DNA from: Anaerobutyricum faecale
GTDB taxonomy: Bacteria; Bacillota; Clostridia; Lachnospirales; Lachnospiraceae
Length of the DNA: 39,157 nucleotides
Assembly (NCBI GenBank): GCA_019119645.1
Contig: DWWR01000046.1
Coordinates: forward strand, 1-39,157
Direction: 5' to 3'
The stretch's first letter is position 1, and every line of letters begins with the position of its first letter. The notes below the pieces were generated by a model. That model saw only the letters and a list, made by a program, of their open reading frames with translations. It made no database searches and was not told the origin of the DNA. Made by a program: the position numbers and the translations under genes. Positions 7,138-14,053 of the stretch are shown here, piece by piece.

Positions 7138-7949
7138 TTTCTTCTCTTTCCTTTCTGATTCTGAAAATTCTCATTGAAAAGAAGAAGTCTGTACGCCCGC
7201 CGCCAGCCGGCCATGCATGCACAGCAAAATACGCCGGCTCCTGCGAGGATCATTCCCATTCCCATGATCATCGTATCCAGAGTCTCCTGCTCCGCCGGGA
7301 TGATAACAGGACAGATCAAAAGCCCCACCGCGATGAAAACGATACCGGCCAGATTCCAGAAAGTATGCCTGCCTTTTCCTCTCTCATACTCTTTCCGGAC
7401 TTTCTCCTCCGCTTCCCGTTCAAGAGCCAGAGGAGTCTTCCAGAAGTGCCAAAAGGGATCATCCATAAACCGGACAGAAAACAGCACGACCATCCCTGCG
7501 ATGAAACAGATCAGGAACAATACAATGCCGGCATCGGCATCCAAAAAAGAAAATGCCAGACTGCCTATCAGCAATCCTGCGGCCGCCGCCGTTCGTTCCG
7601 TCTTTTTCTTCTGCAGATTCAGAAAACTTTCTGCAGATGCCAGATCAACAATCATCTGGTCTTTCCTCACCACTTCCGTATTCGGCACTGCGTCTGCTAT
7701 TTCTGTTTTATCTGTCTCCGCTGCTATCGAATCGCCGTCGTCGGTCATCTCTCTCTTTTCCTGCAGCAGCTCGTCAAGTGTCACATCAAAGAGCTGTCCC
7801 ATACGTATGAGTTTTTCTGTCTCCGGATAACTTTCATTTCTCTCCCATTTGCTCACTGCCTGTCGGGAGACATGCAGCCGTCCGGCCAGCTCCTCCTGGG
7901 AAAGCCCTGCCTCCTTTCGAAGTCTCTGTAATTTCTCACCAAATGTCAT
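7134..7949 (-). CDS. XRE-family regulator with C-terminal membrane segments
   Basis: Residues 1-65 form a Cro/C1 helix-turn-helix (KLQRLRKEAGLSQEELAGRL, then VSRQAVSKWERNESYPE). The remaining 200 residues contain about four hydrophobic helices: a pair around 120-165, one near 205 and one near 235. Membrane-attached XRE proteins of this layout are common in Clostridia. It overlaps the downstream lipoprotein gene by 4 bp. A GAAAGGAG-like site precedes the start at 7949. Upstream DNA holds alternating GCTACC and GGTTGC half-sites (7994-8033) that could be its operator. Target genes and signal are unknown. Confidence 0.85.
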   Translation of the reverse strand: MTFGEKLQRLRKEAGLSQEELAGRLHVSRQAVSKWERNESYPETEKLIRMGQLFDVTLDELLQEKREMTDDGDSIAAETDKTEIADAVPNTEVVRKDQMIVDLASAESFLNLQKKKTERTAAAAGLLIGSLAFSFLDADAGIVLFLICFIAGMVVLFSVRFMDDPFWHFWKTPLALEREAEEKVRKEYERGKGRHTFWNLAGIVFIAVGLLICPVIIPAEQETLDTMIMGMGMILAGAGVFCCACMAGWRRAYRLLLFNENFQNQKGKRRK

Positions 7950-7993
7950 GGCTTCTCCTTTCCCTTACAACATACTGTTTTCTGCCATTTTTG

Positions 7994-8033
7994 GCTACCA
8001 CCTTGCGGTTGCATCTTTGCTACCTGGGGTTGC
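7994..8033. promoter_or_regulatory. Alternating half-site cluster upstream of the XRE gene
   Basis: On the plus strand GCTACC (7994), GGTTGC (8007), GCTACC (8019) and GGTTGC (8028) alternate. Each adjacent pair forms a near-inverted repeat with one mismatch. The position upstream of a DNA-binding protein gene suggests an operator, but no clear promoter was seen beside it. Confidence 0.3.
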
Positions 8034-8096
8034 ACCCGCATTTTTCCTGGTTTATTTCCATTTTCAGGCCCTGACCGGTCACTCTTTCTTCCTGCT

Positions 8097-9656
8097 CTAA
8101 TGCTGCACATTATCCGCTTTCAGCCGCGAAGCTCCATCAAAATACTGTTCATGGAGAGCGATCAAAGCATGGTCATAATTCACTCTCACTTCACATTTCT
8201 TGTCGAAGATCATGACCTGCTCTTTTCCTGGTTCGCAGACCGGCCATGCAGGGCATCCTGTTTCCGGTGCTTCTTTGTCATCTGTAAACGCCGGTGCTCC
8301 GGTGCGGGCAAACTGCGCCCAGGCAGAACTCATCTGTCTTTCCAGCACCTTTGCCTCCGGAGAATCATTGCAGACCGGAACTTTTTCTATATTTCGGAAC
8401 ACAAACGGAAGTTCCGAACAATGCCATGCCGGTTTTCCTCCGTCCAGAGCAAAATTGTAGGTGAACATATAAGAATACGTCTTACTCTCCGGCGATTTGC
8501 TCCGTTCTTTGATCAAAGCGATCTCTGTGGAACGGATGAAGTTATCCAGAGACAACAGATCGAGGATATGCTTGTCCGGATATGTTTCTTTAAAAAGTTC
8601 CGCCAGCGCCTCCGCTCCGTCGCCAAGCTGTGCCCGGAGCATCTGCTTTACATCTTCGTCGGAATACTTTTCTTTTCCGTTGATACCGTGATCAAAATCA
8701 AATTCACCAAACACACTTCCCACGATCAGTGGAATCTCCTTTGCTCTGTCACAGAAGCCATTTTTCAGAGGATTTCCCAGATAATAGTCATTCTGCACCG
8801 GGCAGCGGGTCACCACATATCCTTCTGCGGCAAGTTCCGCCTCTATACCGGTGTATACTTCCACCAGACGCCGGTACGGCATATTTTCCAGAGTTTCTCT
8901 GTCCGCCAGACCTCTTTCTTTTAACTTCTCCGTAAAAGCGTGGTTCACTGCCTTATCCTGGTCGAACATGTTCCCGATCACGCCGCTCTGCACGATTCCT
9001 TTATGAAATAAGGTATTGGCTTCCGGCGTCTGCATCAGCGTCAGCACCTTCATTCCTCCGCCGGACTGTCCAAATAAAGTAACGTTATCCGGATCACCGC
9101 CAAAAGCAGCGATATTATCCCGAATCCAGCGAAGCGCCGCTGTCAGATCTGCGTTGCCCAGATTGCCGGTGTTCCAGTAGCTTTCGTCAATCTCTGACAG
9201 ATCCCAGTAACCAAGAATGTTCAGACGATGATTGACCGAAACCACCACCACATCTTCATGGATACAAAGATTCCTTCCCTCATAGGCCACCTGCTCGATG
9301 GAAGATCCGTCATCAAAGGCTCCTCCGTGAATCCATACCATCACCGGTCTTCGTGCGTCCTTCTCCATAGACGGAGACCAGATATTCAGATACTGGCAGT
9401 CTTCCCGGGATGGCCAGTACTGATGCGGTACCATGATTTCATTATTTGCCATCGGTTTTTTCATGATTTCCGCCACATAACCATAAGAAAGAGCGTCTTT
9501 GACGCCCTCCCACGCTTCCGGCTCCACAGGCATCTGAAATCGTTTCGCGTCGGCATACTTGATTCCCTGGAACGTAAAACAGCCATCCAGATAATACCCT
9601 CTCAGCCTTCCATACTTTGTATCTGCCACCGGATAATCTTCTCTGCAAATAAACAT
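8097..9656 (-). CDS. Type-B carboxylesterase family hydrolase
   Basis: From the preferred start this is a 519-residue alpha/beta hydrolase with no signal peptide. Visible family marks are FQGIKYA near the N-terminus, DCQYLNIW, the oxyanion-hole segment VWIHGGAF, FGGDPDNVTLFGQSGGG with the nucleophile Ser at about residue 198, and WHCSELPFVF carrying the catalytic His near the C-terminus. The nucleophile elbow is GQSGGG rather than the usual GESAGG. I chose ATG at 9656 because GAGGAGAG lies just upstream and a consensus promoter occupies 9694-9722, which rules out the longer frame starting at 9722. The substrate is unknown; esters of plant or dietary compounds are typical for the family. Confidence 0.9.
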   Translation of the reverse strand: MFICREDYPVADTKYGRLRGYYLDGCFTFQGIKYADAKRFQMPVEPEAWEGVKDALSYGYVAEIMKKPMANNEIMVPHQYWPSREDCQYLNIWSPSMEKDARRPVMVWIHGGAFDDGSSIEQVAYEGRNLCIHEDVVVVSVNHRLNILGYWDLSEIDESYWNTGNLGNADLTAALRWIRDNIAAFGGDPDNVTLFGQSGGGMKVLTLMQTPEANTLFHKGIVQSGVIGNMFDQDKAVNHAFTEKLKERGLADRETLENMPYRRLVEVYTGIEAELAAEGYVVTRCPVQNDYYLGNPLKNGFCDRAKEIPLIVGSVFGEFDFDHGINGKEKYSDEDVKQMLRAQLGDGAEALAELFKETYPDKHILDLLSLDNFIRSTEIALIKERSKSPESKTYSYMFTYNFALDGGKPAWHCSELPFVFRNIEKVPVCNDSPEAKVLERQMSSAWAQFARTGAPAFTDDKEAPETGCPAWPVCEPGKEQVMIFDKKCEVRVNYDHALIALHEQYFDGASRLKADNVQH

Positions 9657-9693
9657 TTCTCTTCTCTCCTCTGTTTCTTTTCTTAATGGTTTT

Positions 9694-9722
9694 ATTATAC
9701 GTAGATGATTTTCTTCTGTCAA
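9694..9722 (-). promoter_or_regulatory. Consensus sigma-A promoter of the carboxylesterase gene
   Basis: On the minus strand TTGACA (9722-9717) and TATAAT (9699-9694) are both perfect and separated by 17 bp. The leader to the start codon at 9656 is about 30 nt. Confidence 0.9.
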
Positions 9723-9754
9723 ATACAGACAAAGGGTTCCTTTTTTGTTCCGGA

Positions 9755-9853
9755 CAAAAAAAGAACCGCCGCAAAGACATCCGGACCGGGGCGTACTGTA
9801 TACCGGTTCCGGTACACCACAGCCGTGCGGACAGATCTCTTTGCGGCAGTTCT
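9755..9853 (-). terminator. Large folded terminator or structured 3' element of the small membrane-protein gene
   Basis: On the minus strand a 16-bp stem (9853-9838 with 9777-9762) encloses a 60-nt interior that contains a second hairpin (9817-9798, 8 bp, four-base loop). A run of seven T residues follows at 9761-9755. The one mismatch in the outer stem on the plus strand (9767/9848) and the one in the inner hairpin (9800/9815) both become G-U pairs in a minus-strand RNA, so that RNA is the one that folds. The element starts 7 nt after the stop codon of the gene at 9860. Confidence 0.7.
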
Positions 9854-9859
9854 TCTGTT

Positions 9860-10216
9860 TCAGTTCTGTTCCCCTGCATGTTCACGTTTAGCTTCCTGCA
9901 GTTCTCTCCTCCGATCCTGCAGCATGGCGTCCAGTTCTTCCAGCACTTCCTGCGAAGGCTCTTCCATACAGCCCGGATACACTTCATATTCAAATCCGAA
10001 CCAGTTTCCAATGCCGGAAAAAAGAGCGCCGGCAATGAGAAAAATAATTGTGAGCACCTGCGCGACTGTCTTACCAAAATGAAGAAAAGCAATCACATGG
10101 GGCGCAAATAGGAACATCAAAATAAATAAAAAATAGGACAGAAATGATAACGTAATATAAAAATCCGGATTTTTCCATCTGCCTGTTTTATTCTGTTTTT
10201 TTAACGTAGAGTGCAT
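9860..10216 (-). CDS. Small membrane protein of unknown function (118 aa)
   Basis: The protein has a short basic N-terminus, two hydrophobic helices (about 20-45 and 50-70) and a charged, helical C-terminal tail (about 84-118, rich in Glu and Arg). A perfect AGGAGG lies 7 nt before ATG at 10216 and a strong folded terminator follows the stop, which supports a real gene. I do not recognise a family. It stands alone between another small membrane-protein gene and the carboxylesterase. The 190 bp upstream are very AT-rich with no promoter I would commit to. Confidence 0.65.
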   Translation of the reverse strand: MHSTLKKQNKTGRWKNPDFYITLSFLSYFLFILMFLFAPHVIAFLHFGKTVAQVLTIIFLIAGALFSGIGNWFGFEYEVYPGCMEEPSQEVLEELDAMLQDRRRELQEAKREHAGEQN

Positions 10217-10408
10217 CCATATACCTCCTGGAGTATGTGTATTATCGTTGGTAAAATAGCGGTCAGGGATAGAATAAAAATATTAAAATAATTAAAAAAT
10301 CACAAATTAATTAATATCTATTATTAGTATTTTATATCCTTTTGCGATTTATAGCAACCCATTCTTCAAAAATATTTATATTTTATTTTATAAAAAAATG
10401 TATTTTCT

Positions 10409-10753
10409 CTAATTTACCAAATTTTTTAAAGACAAAACCGTATGTTCCATGTACGACCTCCAATTTTCCGCACTGACATTTTGCTCCATCGCCTGATAGA
10501 CCTCTGTTTTTTCTTCCTCGGTAAAATAATTTTTCTCTGCGTAAATAAAAAACAAAAGCAGTACCAGACATAAAGCCAGACGCACACGGAAAAAAATACC
10601 ATAGGGAAGGTACTCTTCCTCCTCGCCGGCGTATCTGCCGCCCTGATAGGACAACGTATCCCTTCCCCGGTTTATGGATGACCGGTTTTGCCGTTCCCCA
10701 TACCTTTGCCGGTTCATGCTCTTTTTTCGAAGATTATACTCTCTCTGGGTCAT
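10409..10753 (-). CDS. Small single-pass membrane protein of unknown function (114 aa)
   Basis: The N-terminal 45 residues are polar and rich in Arg, Gln and Tyr. One hydrophobic helix (about 53-72) and an acidic, helical C-terminal tail of about 40 residues follow. AAGGAA precedes ATG at 10753 at normal spacing. It lies 44 bp beyond the terminator of the UPF0210 gene on the same strand, so it may be expressed by read-through or from a promoter I could not identify. No family is recognised. Confidence 0.6.
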   Translation of the reverse strand: MTQREYNLRKKSMNRQRYGERQNRSSINRGRDTLSYQGGRYAGEEEEYLPYGIFFRVRLALCLVLLLFFIYAEKNYFTEEEKTEVYQAMEQNVSAENWRSYMEHTVLSLKNLVN

Positions 10754-10790
10754 AGAAAATTCCTTTTTTTACACTCTATGAAAAAAAAGA

Positions 10791-10824
10791 AAAAAATATG
10801 TGCCAGGCATTCTGCCTGACACAT
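10791..10824 (-). terminator. Terminator after the UPF0210 gene
   Basis: On the minus strand an 11-bp stem (10824-10814 with 10808-10798, one G-U pair) with a 5-nt loop is followed by TATTTTTTT. It starts just after the stop codon of the UPF0210 gene and closes the long minus-strand operon. Confidence 0.85.
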
Positions 10825-10828
10825 CACT

Positions 10829-12193
10829 CTAATTTTTAAAACTGTGGATCGGAGCCGGAATCCTTCCTCCGCGGTTGATAAACGCCTCGCAGCTGAAGGC
10901 ATTCACCGGCATGATCGGTGCGTAGCCGAGAAGGCCGCCGAATTCTACCGTATCACCGACAGTTTTTCCAATGACCGGAATAACACGGACCGCCGTTGTC
11001 TTCTGATTCACCATACCGAGGGCCATCTCATCGGCAATGATACCGGAGATGGTCGCCGCACTGGTATCGCCCGGAATGGCGATCATGTCAAGTCCCACGG
11101 AGCAGACACAGGTCATCGCCTCCAGCTTCTCCAGGGTAAGCGCTCCCGCTTCCACAGCATCAATCATCCGCTGATCTTCGCTGACCGGAATAAAGGCGCC
11201 GCTCAATCCTCCCACATAGGAAGAGGCCATGACACCACCCTTTTTCACCTGATCATTGAGCATCGCCAGAGCCGCTGTGGTGCCCGGTGCTCCCGCATAC
11301 TCAAGTCCCATCTCTTCCAGAATCTCGCCGACGCTGTCTCCGATGGCCGGAGTAGGGGCCAGAGAAAGGTCAATGATACCGAACGGTACATGGAGACGAC
11401 GGGAAGCCTCCTTTGCCACCAGCTGTCCCACACGGGTTACCTTGAACGCTGTCTTTTTGATGGTCTCACAGAGCACCTCAAAGTTCTCTCCGCGCACCTG
11501 TTCAATGGCTCTTTTCACCACACCAGGGCCGCTGACACCCACATTGATGATGCAGTCCGCCTCTGTCACACCATGAAAAGCGCCCGCCATAAACGGGTTA
11601 TCATCCGGAGCATTGGTGAACACCACAAACTTCGCGTTACCGATTCCATCCTGATCTTTGGTGCGCTCTGCCGTCTCAAGGATAATCTCTCCGATCCGCT
11701 TCACAGCGTCCATATTGATACCGGTCTTTGTGGATCCGACATTCACGGAACTGCACACACGCTCTGTCACAGCCAGCGCTTCCGGAATAGAATCCAGAAG
11801 ATATTCATCTGCTCTGGTCATTCCCTTATTGACCAGGGCAGAGTAGCCGCCGATGAAGTTCACACCCACTTCCCGCGCGCAGCGGTCCAGCTCCTTCGCA
11901 ATGCGGACAAAATCTTCCGGTCCCTTGCAGCAGCGTCCTCCCACCAGTGCGATCGGCGTCACGGAGATACGTTTATTGACAACCGGGATTCCGTATTCCC
12001 GCTCAATCTCATTGCCCACCTGGACAAGATTCGCCGCCTTGGAAATAATCTTTGTATGAATGTTCTCACAGACTTCCTCCACGTCATCTCCCACGCAGTC
12101 CAGCAGACTGATACCCATGGTAATGGTCCGGACGTCCAGATTCATCTCGTGGATCATTTTATTGGTCTCGATAACCTCGTTGATATTCAGCAT
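10829..12193 (-). CDS. UPF0210 (DUF711) family protein
   Basis: This 454-residue protein matches the UPF0210 family, structurally related to pyruvate formate-lyase-type folds and annotated as PFL family protein. Recognisable stretches are DVRTITMGISLLDC at the N-terminus, RISVTPIALVGG near 75-90, GVSGPGVV and FGIIDLSLAPTPAIGDSVGEILEEMGLE in the middle, and SAATISGIIADEMALGM towards the end. It lies 15 bp downstream of an ACT-domain gene, the usual partner of this family, and is the last gene of the run starting with the M18 aminopeptidase. The activity is unknown. Confidence 0.92.
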   Translation of the reverse strand: MLNINEVIETNKMIHEMNLDVRTITMGISLLDCVGDDVEEVCENIHTKIISKAANLVQVGNEIEREYGIPVVNKRISVTPIALVGGRCCKGPEDFVRIAKELDRCAREVGVNFIGGYSALVNKGMTRADEYLLDSIPEALAVTERVCSSVNVGSTKTGINMDAVKRIGEIILETAERTKDQDGIGNAKFVVFTNAPDDNPFMAGAFHGVTEADCIINVGVSGPGVVKRAIEQVRGENFEVLCETIKKTAFKVTRVGQLVAKEASRRLHVPFGIIDLSLAPTPAIGDSVGEILEEMGLEYAGAPGTTAALAMLNDQVKKGGVMASSYVGGLSGAFIPVSEDQRMIDAVEAGALTLEKLEAMTCVCSVGLDMIAIPGDTSAATISGIIADEMALGMVNQKTTAVRVIPVIGKTVGDTVEFGGLLGYAPIMPVNAFSCEAFINRGGRIPAPIHSFKN

Positions 12194-12208
12194 AATATCC
12201 TCCTGTTC

Positions 12209-12481
12209 CTAAATCCGATGCATCATCTCAAAGATTTCCGCGTGCTGTGCCTGAATCTTCACGCCGATCTCCTCGCCAATCTGTTCCAGTTCCATGGCCA
12301 TATCCGGAAATGTCTTGTGTACCTCGTCAGATTCCACAATCATCATCATATTAAAATATCCCCCGGTGATAGTCTGGTTGATATCCAGAATATTAATCTT
12401 ATTATTTGCCAGATAAGTGCAAACCTTTGCGATAATTCCCACAGAATCTTTGCCAATCACAGTGATAATCGTTTTTTTCAT
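12209..12481 (-). CDS. ACT-domain protein (UPF0237)
   Basis: A 90-residue stand-alone ACT domain, a small-molecule-binding fold often used for amino-acid sensing. The family opening TVIGKDSVGIIAKV and the following NINILDINQTI are clear. It is paired with the UPF0210 gene 15 bp downstream, an arrangement conserved in many bacteria, which suggests that the ACT protein regulates or binds the UPF0210 protein. The ligand is unknown. Confidence 0.92.
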   Translation of the reverse strand: MKKTIITVIGKDSVGIIAKVCTYLANNKINILDINQTITGGYFNMMMIVESDEVHKTFPDMAMELEQIGEEIGVKIQAQHAEIFEMMHRI

Positions 12482-12549
12482 TGTATTTCCTCCATATTAT
12501 ATAAACGGCGGCACTGCATCCGTCAATGCCATCATAAAAACCGTTTTTG

Positions 12550-13341
12550 TTACAGCACAAAGGTCGGCGCATATCTATCCGCCACCCGCATTGTGAAATT
12601 CTCTTTGTCCATATCAATATTATGAGCCAGCAGCTCGACCTTGACCGTCTCATAGGCCAGCTCACCATAATTATTCTCTTTGCTCAAATGTCCCAGAAAA
12701 ATATTCCGGCAGTTCTTTCCGATCACCCTGGACAGAAACTGCCCGGCGCGCTCATTGGACAGATGCCCGGTATTCCCCATGATTCTTCTCTTCAGCGGAT
12801 ACGGATACGGCCCTACCATCAGCATGTTAAGATCATGGTTGGCCTCCACCAGCAGAGACTCACACCCCTGCATCTTGTCCACCAGATAATCATCATAAGT
12901 CCCGAAATCTGTGGCAATGCCCACCTTGGACTCCTCATCCTGAAAGGTATAACAGACAGGATCCGCCGCGTCATGATAGACACTGGACGCCTCCACCTTC
13001 ACATTTCCCACCTTCACAGGATGATCCGGGGATACAGAGACAAACAGATCCGGATCCACCTTCCCGAGAGACCGGGTCTTCAGAATACAGTCGATGGTCT
13101 TTCCCGTGGCATACACCGGCACCGGATATTTCCGCAGGAATACACCCAGTCCGCTGATGTGGTCCATATGCTCGTGGGTGACAAAAATCCCGTCAATATT
13201 TTCCGGTTTGATCTCCATCTCCTCCAGGCCTTCCACAATACGCTTGCGGCTGATCCCCGCATCCACCAGAAAATGGGAGTCCCGGTTGCCTATGTAAATA
13301 CAATTGCCGCTGCTTCCGCTGGCAATACTTGCTAATTCCAT
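12550..13341 (-). CDS. MBL-fold metallo-hydrolase, WalJ/YycJ type
   Basis: A 263-residue metallo-beta-lactamase-fold protein. It opens with ASIASGSSGNCIYI, typical of the YycJ/WalJ group, and carries the metal-binding THEHMDH motif (His56, His58, Asp60, His61). Later GNTGHLSNERA and IFLGHLSKENN supply further His ligands. In other Firmicutes walJ sits beside walRK and affects cell-wall homeostasis and DNA repair; here it lies downstream of coaE and polA instead. It should be cytoplasmic. Exonuclease-like activity is likely by family but not shown by the sequence. Confidence 0.9.
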   Translation of the reverse strand: MELASIASGSSGNCIYIGNRDSHFLVDAGISRKRIVEGLEEMEIKPENIDGIFVTHEHMDHISGLGVFLRKYPVPVYATGKTIDCILKTRSLGKVDPDLFVSVSPDHPVKVGNVKVEASSVYHDAADPVCYTFQDEESKVGIATDFGTYDDYLVDKMQGCESLLVEANHDLNMLMVGPYPYPLKRRIMGNTGHLSNERAGQFLSRVIGKNCRNIFLGHLSKENNYGELAYETVKVELLAHNIDMDKENFTMRVADRYAPTFVL

Positions 13342-13429
13342 GTTTTCTCATCCTTCTTGTTATCCGACTTTTTACAGGTGTTCATTATATAACAAAATTT
13401 ATTCTGCGTAAACCTTCCTGCACAAATTC

Positions 13430-14053
13430 TTAAAATAATTTCTTTTCTTCAAAGATCTGTGTCAGCTGTGCCCTCAGGCTGTCCACATCCTGATTATTGT
13501 CAATGACCCGGCTGCAGTGGCTGCGAAACTCCCCGTCTCTAAGCTGTTGTTTCATGATGGAACGGCTCTTCTCCTCGCTGTAGCCGCGGCCTTCCATCAG
13601 ACGATGGATTCTCGTCTCTTCCTTTACATACACATACCAGAGTTCATCGAGTATTTCCTCAAAACCGTTCTCGATCAAGAGCGCCGCCTCCACAGCGACC
13701 ATGGAAACCTTTCCCTCTTCCCGGAAACGGGCGATACGGGCAAGGATCTCTTCCTTGACATTCGGGTGCGTGATCTCATTTAACCGTTTCAGACGTTCCG
13801 GATGTCCAAACACAATTTTTGACAGGGAAGGACGGTGAATCCGTCCCTCCCCGTCAAGTATCTCTGTACCAAATTCAGCCACAATCTGCCGGTAGCTGAT
13901 GGCGCCCGGCTCCATCAGATCGTGGGCCACCAGGTCCGCCAGAATGACAGCCGCGCCAAACTCTTTCTCCAGAAGATCCATGACGACACTCTTTCCGGAA
14001 CCTACGCCGCCGGTGATGCCGATGGCGGGAATATATTTTTTATTTTGCTTCAT
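13430..14053 (-). CDS. coaE: Dephospho-CoA kinase
   Basis: CoaE phosphorylates the 3'-hydroxyl of dephospho-CoA, the last step of CoA synthesis. The 207-residue length is normal. The P-loop GITGGVGSGKS occupies residues 12-22, ADLVAHDLM follows near 40, and the central FGHPERLKRLNEITHPNV and VEAALLIENG segments are typical. The start overlaps the 3' end of polA by 14 bp, and AAAGGA lies inside the polA coding region, so the two are translated from one message. Confidence 0.96.
   Translation of the reverse strand: MKQNKKYIPAIGITGGVGSGKSVVMDLLEKEFGAAVILADLVAHDLMEPGAISYRQIVAEFGTEILDGEGRIHRPSLSKIVFGHPERLKRLNEITHPNVKEEILARIARFREEGKVSMVAVEAALLIENGFEEILDELWYVYVKEETRIHRLMEGRGYSEEKSRSIMKQQLRDGEFRSHCSRVIDNNQDVDSLRAQLTQIFEEKKLF

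Noticed and set aside
9657..9722. Extra 22 codons at the N-terminus of the carboxylesterase
   Set aside because: A consensus promoter covers 9694-9722, and GAGGAGAG lies before the ATG at 9656, so translation cannot start upstream.
10844..12625. A 593-codon open frame on the plus strand opposite the UPF0210 and ACT genes
   Set aside because: It has no ribosome binding site and no recognisable domain. The opposite strand encodes two well-known families with good starts, so this is an antisense shadow.
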